Source: Myxococcota bacterium (GTDB lineage: Bacteria; Myxococcota_A; UBA9042; DTJE01). From it: a stretch of 64,000 nucleotides of DNA. Made by a program: the position numbers and the translations under genes. The notes beneath the pieces were generated by a model, which saw nothing but the letters and a program-made list of their open reading frames with translations, made no database searches and had not been told where the DNA came from. Below are positions 15,407 through 24,319 of this stretch, piece after piece. The stretch lies in contig JAGOKF010000013.1 of NCBI GenBank assembly GCA_017994695.1, forward strand, positions 1 through 64,000. The letters are read 5' to 3'. Position 1 is the stretch's first letter. Each line of letters opens with the position of its first letter.

Positions 15407-16684
15407 TCACCGGCTCCCGGCACCCGCGTCCAGGGCGGGATCGATCCATCGGATCCGGCCTCCATCCAGCCGGAGAAGGGCCGGATCGATGCCCTGCCAG
15501 ACGCCTGCCACGTACCGGGCCAGCACTTGACCCATGCGGACCTCCAGCCCGTGCCATCCCGCCCCTTCGGGGGAACGGACCCGTTGCAGCACCGCCGCCA
15601 CGGCAAGCCGGATGCCGGGGACCAAGGGGTCCGCCACCGGGCTGCCCTCGTCGTCCCTCCAGGCCGCCGTCATCGCCCCCTCCAGGGCCAGCCCGTACCG
15701 ACGGACCGCCTCCGGGGTCGCCCAGGAAGGCGGGCCGGCCAGCAGCGGGCCGGGGCACCGGTCCCTGCCCCGGATCACCCCCTCGGCCTCCAGGAAGCCT
15801 TTCCAGCGGACAGCCAGATCCGGATCCCCTGACAGCACCAACGCCTCCGGCTCGCAGCGTGCCTCGTCTCTCGCAACTGCCATCGCCTCGGCCAGGGAGG
15901 CGGCCGACGCCCGGGGGTCCCCCGAGGCCTCGACCCGGACGATCGTCCCGATCCCCGATGCAGCCTGCTGGAACGCCGTGGCCCGTTCCCGGTCCCCGGC
16001 GGTGGGTCCCGCCAACAGGAAGACCCGCCGGATTCCTGCCTCCTTCAGGTGCCTGGCCAGCACCTCCATCGGACGTCGGCGATCCGGTGTCGCGCTGATC
16101 ACCCGGTCGTCGTCGGGAACCGGCGGGCTGCTCCAGAGTCCCACCAGCGGCACGTCCTGATCCCGGGCCTCCCGGATCAGACCCCGGGCCTCACGGTCCC
16201 CGATCCCGCCGATCCAGACCCCGCACCGCCTCTCCCGGGCCCAGGACGCAGCCTCGACGACTCCCCGGTCGGTCCCCTCGTCGTCCCGGACCTCCCATCT
16301 CGGCACCGCCGCGGCGGCCAGAGCCGCCTGCATCCGTTCCAGCACCCGGGAGCCCACGGCCCCGTGAGTGCCGCTCAAGGGGAGGATCAGGCAGGCCAGG
16401 ATCCCCGATCCCGGATCCCGCGCCCCTCCCGCCGTTTCCGGGACGACCCCGTCGGCCGGCACTTCCTGCCGGCGTTCGGGGTTCGTGGCGGGGGCCGCTC
16501 CCGAAGATGGATCCCAGCGGGTCTCCCCGGAACCGGGCGTCGCGGGATGCTCGGCAGCAGGCTGTGTCGGTCGGGCTCCCGGCGGCCCGCCCCGAAAACC
16601 CTCGGGATCGGCGACCGCAAGGGACACGCGCCCCCAGAACCCGAGGGCCACGGCGGTCAGGATCCAGGTTCGCCCAGAAGTCAT
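15407..16684 (-). CDS. Periplasmic type-I binding-fold protein (LpoA / branched-chain receptor-like)
   Basis: Starting at ATG 16684 the product has 425 residues with an N-terminal signal (RTWILTAVALGFWGRVSLAVA), then a long Pro/Ala-rich linker (about 25-85). A periplasmic binding protein-like domain follows: ILACLILPLSGTHGAVGSRV, GVWIGGIGDREARGLI, DQDVPLVGLWSS, RRVFLLAGPTAGDRERA and PEALVLSGDP. This is the pattern of penicillin-binding-protein activators (LpoA) and Leu/Ile/Val receptors. An earlier ATG at 16705 would overlap dnaK by 14 bases. Located seven bases downstream of dnaK, it is probably read through from the dnaK promoter. Ligand unknown. Confidence 0.75.
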   Translation of the reverse strand: MTSGRTWILTAVALGFWGRVSLAVADPEGFRGGPPGARPTQPAAEHPATPGSGETRWDPSSGAAPATNPERRQEVPADGVVPETAGGARDPGSGILACLILPLSGTHGAVGSRVLERMQAALAAAAVPRWEVRDDEGTDRGVVEAASWARERRCGVWIGGIGDREARGLIREARDQDVPLVGLWSSPPVPDDDRVISATPDRRRPMEVLARHLKEAGIRRVFLLAGPTAGDRERATAFQQAASGIGTIVRVEASGDPRASAASLAEAMAVARDEARCEPEALVLSGDPDLAVRWKGFLEAEGVIRGRDRCPGPLLAGPPSWATPEAVRRYGLALEGAMTAAWRDDEGSPVADPLVPGIRLAVAAVLQRVRSPEGAGWHGLEVRMGQVLARYVAGVWQGIDPALLRLDGGRIRWIDPALDAGAGSR

Positions 16685-16691
16685 GCCCCGA

Positions 16692-18503
16692 TCAGCCGGA
16701 GGCATCGCGGTACATCAGCTCCGCGATCCGGTAGGAGGACTTTTCCAGGTTCTTGATGGCGGCGATGATCGCCGCCGGGTCGTTGCCGTTCCGGGCCTTC
16801 CGGCAGGCCTCCAGGTCGGCGTGGATCCGGGCGATCTCCTCGTCCGTGAGGTAGTTCAAGAACTCCTCGAGGGACCGCTCGGTGGTGTACATCAACCCGT
16901 CGGCCCGGTTCTTCAGGTTCGCGAGCTCCTGACGGGCGGCATCCTCCCGAGCCGACTCGGCGGCCTCGGCCAGGATCCGCTCGATGTCCCGCTCGCTGAG
17001 GCCCGAGGTCGGCCGCACCCGGACGGTCTGCACGTTGCCCGTCCCCAGGTCCCGGGCCGAGACGTTCAGGATCCCGTTGACGTCCACCTCGAAGGCCACC
17101 TCGATCTTCGGGATGCCCCGCCGGGCCGGCGGGATGCCCAGCAACTCGAAGCGGGCCAGGCTCTTGTTGTCCCTCGCCAGGGGCCGCTCGCCCTGGAGGA
17201 CGTGGATGTTCACCAGGGGCTGGTAGTCCTCGGCGGTGGTGAAGACCTCGGTGACCGAGCAGGGAATCGCCGTGTTCCGCTCGATCAGCGGCGTGAAGAT
17301 GCCCCCCTGGGTCTCGATGCCCAGGGACAGGGGCACCACGTCCAGCAGCACCACGTCCCCCATGTCCCCCTGGAGGATCCCGGCCTGGATCGCCGCCCCC
17401 ACCGCCACCGCCTCGTCGGGGTTCACGCCCCGGGAGGGCTGCATCCCGAAGAAGGAGGCCACCTTCTGCTGGACCAGAGGCATCTTGGTCATGCCGCCGA
17501 CCAGCAGCACCTCGTCCAGTTCCCGGGGCTCGACCCCGGCGTCGGCCAGGGCCTGGCGGCAGTGGTCCACGGTGCGGGACACGATGTCGTCCACCAGGGC
17601 CTCCAGCTGGGCCCGGGTCAACGTCACCTGGATGTGCTTCGGTCCGCTGGTGTCCGCATGGATGAACGGGAGGTTGATGTCCACCTCCCGGGCCGTCGAG
17701 AGGTCGATCTTGGCCTTTTCCGCCGCGTCCCGCAGGCGCTGGAGGGCCACCACGTCCTCCCGGAGGTCCACCCCGTGCATCTTCATGAACTGGGTGGCCA
17801 GGAGATCCACGATCCGGGCATCGACGTCCTCGCCGCCCAGGAAGGTGTCCCCGTGGGTCGTCTTCACCTGGAAGACCCCCTCCCCCACCTCCATCACGCT
17901 GATGTCGAAGGTCCCTCCGCCCAGGTCATAGACCGCGATGCGGCCGGCCGCCCGGCGGGACAGCCCGTGGGCCAGGGCCGCGGCGGTGGGCTCGTTGATG
18001 ATCCGGAGCACGTTCAGGCCGGCGATGCGCCCGGCGTCCCGGGTCGCCTGCCGCTGGGTGTCGTCGAAGTAGGCGGGAACCGTGATCACCGCGTCAGTTA
18101 CCGTCTCCCCGAGGTACTCCTCGGCGTATTCGCGCATCTTGGACAGGATGATCGCCGAGATCTCCGGCGGCGACAGCTGGCGGCCGGCGAGTTCCACCGC
18201 GGCGTCGCCGTTGGCCGCCCGGACGATCTTGTACGGATAGGAGGCGATGACCCGCTGGACCTCCGGGGAGTCGTACTTCCTCCCCATCAGCCGCTTCACC
18301 GCGAAGACCGTGTTCTGGGCGTTGGTGATGGCCTGCCGCTTGGCCACGGCACCGACCAGCCGCTCCCCGTCGTCCCCGATGGCCACCACCGACGGCGTGG
18401 TCCGGCTGCCCTCGAGGTTGGGGATCACGACCGGATTCCCGCCCTCCATCACCGCCACGCAGGAGTTCGTGGTGCCGAGGTCGATGCCGATGACTTTGCC
18501 CAT
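16692..18503 (-). CDS. dnaK: Hsp70 chaperone DnaK
   Basis: The 603-residue protein has the full Hsp70 set: [13 protein letters not shown] (phosphate 1), [32 protein letters not shown], the [14 protein letters not shown] loop, [13 protein letters not shown] and the linker [15 protein letters not shown]. These are followed by the substrate-binding domain and a short helical lid. It is about 35 residues shorter than E. coli DnaK, ending at LMYRDASG without the usual disordered, acidic C-terminal tail. grpE and dnaJ are not adjacent. It is an ATP-dependent chaperone of the cytosol. A good promoter lies at 18562-18589; no CIRCE element is visible. Confidence 0.96.
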   Translation of the reverse strand: MGKVIGIDLGTTNSCVAVMEGGNPVVIPNLEGSRTTPSVVAIGDDGERLVGAVAKRQAITNAQNTVFAVKRLMGRKYDSPEVQRVIASYPYKIVRAANGDAAVELAGRQLSPPEISAIILSKMREYAEEYLGETVTDAVITVPAYFDDTQRQATRDAGRIAGLNVLRIINEPTAAALAHGLSRRAAGRIAVYDLGGGTFDISVMEVGEGVFQVKTTHGDTFLGGEDVDARIVDLLATQFMKMHGVDLREDVVALQRLRDAAEKAKIDLSTAREVDINLPFIHADTSGPKHIQVTLTRAQLEALVDDIVSRTVDHCRQALADAGVEPRELDEVLLVGGMTKMPLVQQKVASFFGMQPSRGVNPDEAVAVGAAIQAGILQGDMGDVVLLDVVPLSLGIETQGGIFTPLIERNTAIPCSVTEVFTTAEDYQPLVNIHVLQGERPLARDNKSLARFELLGIPPARRGIPKIEVAFEVDVNGILNVSARDLGTGNVQTVRVRPTSGLSERDIERILAEAAESAREDAARQELANLKNRADGLMYTTERSLEEFLNYLTDEEIARIHADLEACRKARNGNDPAAIIAAIKNLEKSSYRIAELMYRDASG

Positions 18504-18561
18504 TCTGCGTCTCCTCTCCGCTACGAAAGGCCGCTCGTGATCCTTACCCCGGCAGGAGGCA

Positions 18562-18589
18562 ATGATAGCACCTCGGCGGGTCCTTTCAA
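18562..18589 (-). promoter_or_regulatory. Promoter of dnaK
   Basis: On the minus strand TTGAAA (18584-18589) and TATCAT (18562-18567) are 16 bases apart, each matching consensus at five of six positions. The leader to the dnaK ATG is about 50-55 bases. No heat-shock sigma-32 pattern is seen. Confidence 0.6.
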
Positions 18590-18626
18590 TCGGGAATTCG
18601 CGGAATCCGGCCCCGTCGATCCCGGT

Positions 18627-19226
18627 TCAGAGGATGGACTGGGGCACGAACACGATGTCCCCCGGCAGCAACGGCAGGTTCCGGGCGGTCCCCCGGCTGA
18701 TCTCCTCCACGGGGACCACGAAGCGGGTCTCCCGCCCGTCGATCACCCGGGTCACCACCGTGGCGTCCGGGCGGGCGGTCTTGGTGAACCCCCCGGCGAG
18801 CGTGATGGCCTGCACGACCGTCATCCCCTCCTCGTACTTGAACGTCCCCGGCCGTTCCACCTGGCCCAGGACGTAGATGCGCCGCGACTGGACCTCCTTG
18901 ACCAGCACCGTCACGTGGGGATTCCGGAGGTAGCCCTCCCCGAGCCGCTGCCGGATCATCGAGGCCACCTCCGGGGCGGTCCGGCCGGCCACCCCCAGGG
19001 TCCCGAGGAGGGGGAAGTCGATCGTCCCGTCGGGGGCCACCTGGAAGACCCCCGACAGGTCGTTCTCCCGGAAGACCTTCACCTCGATCAGGTCTCCGGG
19101 ACCCAGTTGCCCGCCGGGCTCGGCGACCCCGGGAGAGGAGGCCTCCCACTGGCGGTAGGCGCCCGAGGCCCCGCAGGCGAGGGTCCATGGAAGCGCGATC
19201 CACAGGAACCGGGAGAAGCGGGACAT
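18627..19226 (-). CDS. Wza-like polysaccharide export lipoprotein (Poly_export + SLBB)
   Basis: From ATG 19226 the protein has 199 residues; a GTG six bases earlier is an alternative start. A lipoprotein signal ends at LAC (Cys18). Residues about 40-115 form the polysaccharide export (PES) domain: LGPGDLIEVKVFRENDLSG, APDGTIDFPLLGTLGVAG, IRQRLGEGYLRNPHVTVLV. Residues about 118-199 form one SLBB domain: RRIYVLGQVERPGTF, GMTVVQAITLAGGFT, LLPGDIVFVPQSIL. It should be an outer-membrane channel subunit for exopolysaccharide. It is the last gene of the long envelope operon, nine to fifteen bases after the barrel gene. No Wzc, Wzx or glycosyltransferase genes are close by. Confidence 0.9.
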   Translation of the reverse strand: MSRFSRFLWIALPWTLACGASGAYRQWEASSPGVAEPGGQLGPGDLIEVKVFRENDLSGVFQVAPDGTIDFPLLGTLGVAGRTAPEVASMIRQRLGEGYLRNPHVTVLVKEVQSRRIYVLGQVERPGTFKYEEGMTVVQAITLAGGFTKTARPDATVVTRVIDGRETRFVVPVEEISRGTARNLPLLPGDIVFVPQSIL

Positions 19227-19241
19227 GATCACCCGGATCGT

Positions 19242-20558
19242 TCAGTAGAGGACCTGGATCTCGCCGAAGACCTGGTGCGCCCACCATCCGCCGTAGTCCA
19301 CCAGCGGGGTTCCCCCGGGGGTGGTGCCCGTCATCCGGAATCCTGTCCGGATCCCGTCCATCTGGTATCCCACCTTCAGGGAAAGGTACCGCAGCGCCGA
19401 GTACCCGACCTCCAGTCGCGCCTTCAGCGCGTGGTCCCGCCGCTGGTCCTGGCTCACGGCCACCGCCGAGTACCCCGGGACGTCGCCCGCTCCCGGAACC
19501 AGCCGGGGGTACGACAGGTAGGACCACCCGAACTCCCCGGCCAGCGTGATCCGGTGCAGGAACTGCTGGGCCACCTTCAGCCGCAGGGAGTCCGACGTGA
19601 ACCACCGCCCGTAGAAGGCCGCGTCCTCGAAGTCCCGCTGGTACCCGAAGTCCACCAGCGTGAAGGGGGTCGGCATCCAAGCCAGGGCGGCCTTCCCGAT
19701 GAAGGTCCGGACGTCCGTCCCCTCCCGGTAGAATCCCTGACCGTACCCTGCCCGGACCTCCAGTGCCAGTTGCCGCGTGACGAACCCCCGGACACCGACC
19801 GCCGCCCGCAGGGGCATCGAGTCGGCCCGGAAGCCCGTTCGGGCCTGGCTCCACTGCTGGTAGCGCCAGTCCACGTCCCCCAGGAACAGCGTCTTGGGGA
19901 AGAACTTCCAGAGACCCAGGAGCCGGACCTCGTGGAAGGACCGGTTCCCCTCGGCAAACCGGTCGAAGCGGTCGAAGGCGTAGGCATATCCCAGGGAGAA
20001 GTCCAGCGCGCTGCCGGGACGGACCTGGATCCCCGCCCCGACGTGGTTGAAGTTCCGGTCATACCTCTGGACCGAGCTCTCGTTGGGAGGAGTGCTGGTC
20101 CGCACGAACCGGTCGGCCACGTAGAAGCCCACCGTGGACTTCGGGAAGAACTCGGCCCGGAGGCCCGTCTCGGCGGCCACCCTCCCCTGCTTCCGGACGT
20201 TCGGGTCGTCGCTGAACCAGAAGTTGACGTCCACCGAGGCGTCCCAGGTCAGGTGGAGCCAGGAGAAGTCCGGGTTCTTCAGGGAGAAGCCCGGGCGGAT
20301 GGTCAGGATGCCCGCCTCGGACCGTCCCTCCCGGCTGTCCTGGCGGAAGACGTTGCTGTGGTAGCGTCCCTCGATGCCCAGGAAGGGCACCCACACGAAC
20401 TGCCCGAACCGCAATCCCCGGACCGCTTCGTCCTGCACCGGCGGCAGGGAGAGGCCCACCTGGGCCGTCGCCATCGCGGGGAGCAGCAGCAAGGCCATCG
20501 CCACGGCTCCCTGGGTCGCCCTCGCCATCGCTCGCCTCACCTGGTCCGTTCCCCCCAT
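19242..20558 (-). CDS. Outer-membrane beta-barrel protein of the envelope operon
   Basis: The 438-residue protein has a signal peptide (AVAMALLLLPAMATAQ) followed by many alternating amphipathic strands rich in Tyr, Phe and Trp. Examples are FVWVPFLGIEGRYHSNVF, LHLTWDASVDVNFWF and LDFSLGYAYAFDRFDRF. It ends in a terminal Tyr after HQVFGEIQVLY, the C-terminal aromatic signal used by the Bam machinery. GIEGRYHSNVFR near the start is typical of barrels encoded with exopolysaccharide genes (BBP2-like). The position, between a Glt/Nfs-like core and Wza, makes it the candidate outer-membrane pore or anchor of this machine (role of GltA/GltB or NfsA/NfsB); that assignment is by context, not by sequence. 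A later ATG (residue 11) could be the start. Confidence 0.8.
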   Translation of the reverse strand: MGGTDQVRRAMARATQGAVAMALLLLPAMATAQVGLSLPPVQDEAVRGLRFGQFVWVPFLGIEGRYHSNVFRQDSREGRSEAGILTIRPGFSLKNPDFSWLHLTWDASVDVNFWFSDDPNVRKQGRVAAETGLRAEFFPKSTVGFYVADRFVRTSTPPNESSVQRYDRNFNHVGAGIQVRPGSALDFSLGYAYAFDRFDRFAEGNRSFHEVRLLGLWKFFPKTLFLGDVDWRYQQWSQARTGFRADSMPLRAAVGVRGFVTRQLALEVRAGYGQGFYREGTDVRTFIGKAALAWMPTPFTLVDFGYQRDFEDAAFYGRWFTSDSLRLKVAQQFLHRITLAGEFGWSYLSYPRLVPGAGDVPGYSAVAVSQDQRRDHALKARLEVGYSALRYLSLKVGYQMDGIRTGFRMTGTTPGGTPLVDYGGWWAHQVFGEIQVLY

Positions 20559-20568
20559 CCGTCGTGCC

Positions 20569-21180
20569 TCAATAATACGGACTCGCCGACGGCGGCACCG
20601 TCAGGTCGATGGCCGCTTCCTGCAGTCCCTCGGACACGTCCGCCTGGGGGATGTCCTCTGCGAACTGCCGCTCCACGACGGGCTTCCCCAGGAACAGCGT
20701 CTCGCCCCCGGGGCCCCCGCAAGCCCGGGCCTGGTCCCGGAGGGCCAGGATCCGGTTTCCGGCGATGTGGAGCTTGACGTACTCGTGCTCGGCCCCCGCC
20801 CGGTCCCGGGAGGCCACCGCCTCCCGCAGGGAGATGGCGTTCTGACCCGACAGCCGCAGGAGCCCTTTCATCATCGTCAGGGCCTGGTTGACGCAGTTGA
20901 TCCGGGCGAAGTCGTTCTCCTGGACCGCCTGGGTCAGGCGCCCCAGGACGTCCTTCACCGCCCGGTCCATCTCCTCCACCAGGCGATCCCCCTTCCGGGT
21001 CATCTCCTCCATCGACATGGCCTGGAGGTCCGAGGCCTTCAGGTTCGCCCCGGCCAGTTCCGCGGTCCGATCCGCCGGCGGCGGCACGGCCGGGGAGCCC
21101 GCCGTCCCGCCCTGGGCGGCGGCCCAGGAACCCCACACCAGCGCCGCGACACCGGCCACTCTCCCGATGGTCCGTCCCAT
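20569..21180 (-). CDS. Periplasmic helical protein of the envelope operon, unknown family
   Basis: This 203-residue protein has a signal peptide (VAGVAALVWGSWAAAQ) and a Pro/Ala spacer. A mainly helical domain follows: MSMEEMTRKGDRLVEEMDRAVKDVL, then NCVNQALTMMKGLLRLS and AEHEYVKLHIAGNRILALRDQARAC. Two cysteines (in INCVNQ and ARACGG) could form a disulfide. The C-terminus is short and Pro/Tyr rich. It lies between the TonB-like protein and the barrel (31 and 10 base spacings), so it is probably a periplasmic connector. No named family is recognised. Confidence 0.7.
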   Translation of the reverse strand: MGRTIGRVAGVAALVWGSWAAAQGGTAGSPAVPPPADRTAELAGANLKASDLQAMSMEEMTRKGDRLVEEMDRAVKDVLGRLTQAVQENDFARINCVNQALTMMKGLLRLSGQNAISLREAVASRDRAGAEHEYVKLHIAGNRILALRDQARACGGPGGETLFLGKPVVERQFAEDIPQADVSEGLQEAAIDLTVPPSASPYY

Positions 21181-21211
21181 GCAACCCTCCCCCCCGGGTC
21201 CGCCCGGGGCG

Positions 21212-22630
21212 TCACCCGCTCTTCATCAGCAGGAAGTGCCGGGTGACGATGAAGATCCCGCCCTCCGGGGGCGGGAACGACCAGGACCGGATCTTGTCGG
21301 CGATGCAGGCCCCGACGCCGCTGTCGCCGGTGCTGTTCTCCAGGATCTGGACGTCGGTGACGTTCCCGGCGGTCCCGATCGTAAAGCGCACCGACACCTT
21401 GCCCTCGATGCCGGTGTTCACCCGCAGGGCCCGCTCGTAGCACGACTGGATCGCCCCCCGGCGACGGCGGAACACGCTGTCGATGGCCGACACGCTGAGG
21501 CTTCCCGGGCCGCTGGACTCGCCCATCTGGTCCCCGACCCGGATGCGCACCGCCTCCTCCTGAGCCCGCTGTCCCGAGGCCACCTGCACGGGCCTTTTGG
21601 GTCCGCCTCCTCCGATGTCCTCGTCCGAAAGGCGCTGGTAGGTGTTGCCTCCACCTCCTCCGGAACCCCCGCCGCTGCCGCCGCCTCCCCGGCCGCCGCG
21701 GTAGCCGAAGGAGTCCCCGGCGATGACCGTCGCGCCCCTCCCGCTGCCGAACCCGCCGGCGACCCCCTCGGTGGCGGCCTCGGCGCCGACGATGCCCCGG
21801 ATGCCGCCCCCGGGGCCGTCCAGGTATTTCAGGATCGTCCCCTCCCGGACCCGGGCCACCTGCCGTCGGTAGCGCTCCTCCTCCGACAGTTCCCCGCCGC
21901 TGGCCGCCTTGGTGAACCGCGGGGCGGGCTTCTCGTCCTTGGCGCCCTTGCCCTCGTCCTCCCCGCCTCCGCCTCCGTCTCCCTCGCCCTCGCCCTGCCC
22001 CGCCTGCTCCTGGGGCTCCACCTTCTCCTTCTTGGTCAGTTCCGCCGTCAGCACCCGGTAGACGAAGGATTCCCGCTGGGCGGCCTTCTCCATCTGTCCC
22101 GACGACACCCACCACCACTGGGACCCTGCCGCCAGGACCACATGGATCAGGAAGGACACCAGCACCGACCACGCGTAGGGACCGTCCAGGGCCGCCAGGG
22201 GCCCCCCCCGGGCCGCGGGGGGAACCGGGATCTTCCGGGGCTTCGGCGGAGGGGCCACCATCTGGAACAGGACCCGGACCTCCCCGAACAGCACCTTCCC
22301 CGCGGCGTTGATCCCCAGGGGCAGCAGGAAGTAGTCCCCTTCCCGCCGGGCCAGGCCCTTCTCGCGAACCTCCGAGAGGTCCAGGACCTCGTCCCCCACC
22401 GAGACCTTTCCCACCATCCCGGCGGTGAATCGGAGCAGGTAGCCCCCGTCCTTCCAAAGGAACAGGCGGTACAGTTCCGGCGGCTTCTGGATCGGCAGGA
22501 TGAAGGTGCACTTCGGGGAGAGGCCAACCGTCACGTCCCCCGGGCGCCGGAGCAGCCGCTCTTCGACGATCCGTCCCTGGTGGACAATCCCGACTCGCAG
22601 GATCCGCTCCGGTCCCTTCTTGTCGCTCAC
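21212..22630 (-). CDS. GltG/NfsG-like protein: FHA-like domain, one TM helix, TonB-like AgmX/PglI C-terminal domain
   Basis: I start at GTG 22630 (472 residues); a TTG two codons earlier is possible. Residues about 10-125 resemble a divergent FHA-type cytoplasmic domain (VTVGLSPKCTFILP, ELYRLFLWKDGGYLLRF). One membrane helix follows at about 151-172 (PYAWSVLVSFLIHVVLAAGS). A long periplasmic linker is Glu/Gly rich with a poly-Gly/Ser run at 313-328. The C-terminal 95 residues (378-472) match the AgmX/PglI TonB-like domain: IQSCYERALRVN, GKVSVRFTIGTAGNVTDVQIL, ACIADKIRSWSFPPP. This layout is that of GltG in the Myxococcus gliding complex and NfsG in the spore-coat complex, which span the periplasm and receive motor force. 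It is the strongest single link of this operon to those systems. Confidence 0.8.
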   Translation of the reverse strand: MSDKKGPERILRVGIVHQGRIVEERLLRRPGDVTVGLSPKCTFILPIQKPPELYRLFLWKDGGYLLRFTAGMVGKVSVGDEVLDLSEVREKGLARREGDYFLLPLGINAAGKVLFGEVRVLFQMVAPPPKPRKIPVPPAARGGPLAALDGPYAWSVLVSFLIHVVLAAGSQWWWVSSGQMEKAAQRESFVYRVLTAELTKKEKVEPQEQAGQGEGEGDGGGGGEDEGKGAKDEKPAPRFTKAASGGELSEEERYRRQVARVREGTILKYLDGPGGGIRGIVGAEAATEGVAGGFGSGRGATVIAGDSFGYRGGRGGGGSGGGSGGGGGNTYQRLSDEDIGGGGPKRPVQVASGQRAQEEAVRIRVGDQMGESSGPGSLSVSAIDSVFRRRRGAIQSCYERALRVNTGIEGKVSVRFTIGTAGNVTDVQILENSTGDSGVGACIADKIRSWSFPPPEGGIFIVTRHFLLMKSG

Positions 22631-22667
22631 GTTCAACCCCTGTCTCGCGCCGCCACCCCGGTTCCGA

Positions 22668-22979
22668 TCAGAAAGGCCGGCTTCGAGCCGAACGTTCCAG
22701 TGTCTCGACCAGGTCGTGCTCCATCGGGAGCCCTTCGTACTTCAGTTCGTCCTGGGTGATCAGGTAGTCCACGCCCGGTTTCTGCACCTTTCCCTGAATG
22801 ACCGTGTTGTCCTCGAAGTTGACCTCCACGACCTTCTGGGAACCGCGCTGGACCCACTCCCGGACCCGGACGTTGCCGGCGGAAGGCGCGCCCTCCTTCG
22901 GGGCATCGCCCTGCGGCGGCTGCTGGGCCCACAGCGACGCGGGGACCAGCAGCACCAGCAACCACCCTCCCCGGACCAT
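22668..22979 (-). CDS. Small secreted protein of the envelope operon
   Basis: This 103-residue protein has a signal peptide (GGWLLVLLVPASLWAQ), a Pro/Gly spacer and a compact beta-rich domain: VRVREWVQRGSQKVVEVNFED, VIQGKVQKPGVDYLITQDEL. There are no cysteines after processing. It lies between the TPR lipoprotein and the FHA-like/TonB-like protein, 77 and 37 bases away. Small periplasmic proteins occupy a similar place in Glt/Nfs clusters, but sequence alone does not prove homology. Confidence 0.7.
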   Translation of the reverse strand: MVRGGWLLVLLVPASLWAQQPPQGDAPKEGAPSAGNVRVREWVQRGSQKVVEVNFEDNTVIQGKVQKPGVDYLITQDELKYEGLPMEHDLVETLERSARSRPF

Positions 22980-23056
22980 CTCACCCGCCTCCGGATGCCA
23001 AGGGATTATCCCCCTTCCCCCCCCCGGGGATCAAGAAACGCACGTCCTTTCCTGGT

Positions 23057-24319
23057 TCAAGGGCCCGCCTCCCCCGCTTTCGAACCTTCGGTCTGGGGCG
23101 CCGGAGCCTGCCTCAGGCGCTCCTGTTCCTTCTCCAGGAAATCGGCATTCCGCCGCGCTTCGTCCAGGTAGGCATCCAGGGTCGGATCGACCCGGGCCGG
23201 CCCCCGGCGAAGCACCCGGAAGCGGGAGAGGTGCTCTATGGCGCGCCGCCAGTGCCCCGGTTCGTCCTGTTCGGGGGGCCGGTTCTCCATCTCGGCGACC
23301 CCCAGGTTGAACTCGCACTCGGCGCAGTCGGGGTCCAATCGCAGGGCCTCCCGGTAGGCCGCGATGGCCCCGGCGACATCCTGCCGCACGCGCCGGGCGT
23401 TCCCCAGGTTGATCCACGCGTCCCGGTAGCCCGGATCGAGCCGCAGGGCCTCCTGGGCGGCCTGTTCGGCCGCAGCCGGGTCCCCGGCATCCTGGAGCAA
23501 CGCGGCAAGGTTGTTCTGGACCTCGGGCTGGGCCGGATCTCCTTTCAGGGACTCCTGGTAGAAGGCCATCGCCCGCTTCGCATCGCCCTTGAACCAGGCA
23601 ACGTGGCCCAGCACCGCCAGGGCCCGGGGGTCCTTCGCGACCTCCGCCGCCTGGCCAGCCACGTACTCCGCGGCGTCCAGGCGCTTCATGGCCAGGTAGG
23701 CCCGGGCGATGGACATCATCGCCAGGACGTTCGTCTCGTCCCGCCGCAGGACCTCCGTGGCCTCCCGGAGGGCATCGCCCGGACGGTTCGCCAGCACCAG
23801 GGCATCGGCCAGGGCCAGGCGCAGCCCGTCGTTCTCCGGCAAGGACCGGGACAGCGCCTCCAGTCGGTCGGCCAGTTCCGGGGCCCTGGACGCCTTCAGG
23901 AAGGCCTCCCGGGCCGCCTCCAGCGCCCGGGCCGATCCCCGGGATTGCTCGACGGCCTTCCAGGCGTGATCGGCGGCCGCCGCGAAATCCCCCAGCCGGA
24001 TCTCCGCGATGGCCAGGTTGTACCAGGCGAGGGGAGACTCCTGGCCCTCCTGGACCAGAGCCAGCAGGCGGTTCCGGGCTTCCGCCGGGTCCATCCCCGA
24101 CCGCCGGATCCCGGCCACCAGATCCCTGGCCGCCTGCTCGGCCGCTTGGACCCGTGCGGGGTCGTCCTCCGGGGCCTCGCCGCCCTGAGCGGGCTCCGGT
24201 GCGACCTGCGGGGCTTCCTTCGCCGGCGCGATCCCGACAGCCGGTTCCGGGCGCACCTGGGCGCCTCCGCAGGCCATCAGCCACCCGGCGACCCCGGCGA
24301 TGATCCACCACCCTCTCAC
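23057..24319 (-). CDS. TPR lipoprotein (GltE/NfsE-like by context)
   Basis: The GTG start at 24319 overlaps the stop of the large TPR gene by four bases and leads into a lipoprotein signal (WWIIAGVAGWLMAC, Cys17). An acidic Pro/Ala spacer is followed by about eight TPR units from residue 60 to 350. Examples are PLAWYNLAIAEIRLGDFAAAADHAW, PEVQNNLAALLQDAGDPAAAEQA and RDAWINLGNARRVRQDVAGAIAAY. A charged coiled-coil tail ends the 420 residues. A TPR lipoprotein directly beside a giant periplasmic TPR protein and a TonB-C protein is the arrangement of GltE-GltD-GltG and NfsE-NfsD-NfsG. It probably anchors the complex to the outer membrane. Confidence 0.8.
   Translation of the reverse strand: MRGWWIIAGVAGWLMACGGAQVRPEPAVGIAPAKEAPQVAPEPAQGGEAPEDDPARVQAAEQAARDLVAGIRRSGMDPAEARNRLLALVQEGQESPLAWYNLAIAEIRLGDFAAAADHAWKAVEQSRGSARALEAAREAFLKASRAPELADRLEALSRSLPENDGLRLALADALVLANRPGDALREATEVLRRDETNVLAMMSIARAYLAMKRLDAAEYVAGQAAEVAKDPRALAVLGHVAWFKGDAKRAMAFYQESLKGDPAQPEVQNNLAALLQDAGDPAAAEQAAQEALRLDPGYRDAWINLGNARRVRQDVAGAIAAYREALRLDPDCAECEFNLGVAEMENRPPEQDEPGHWRRAIEHLSRFRVLRRGPARVDPTLDAYLDEARRNADFLEKEQERLRQAPAPQTEGSKAGEAGP

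Noticed and set aside
16368-20777. 1469-codon plus-strand open frame opposite dnaK and the Wza/barrel genes
   Set aside because: Its translation is low-complexity Gly/Pro/Arg/His and shows no motif; the opposite strand encodes clear DnaK and export proteins.
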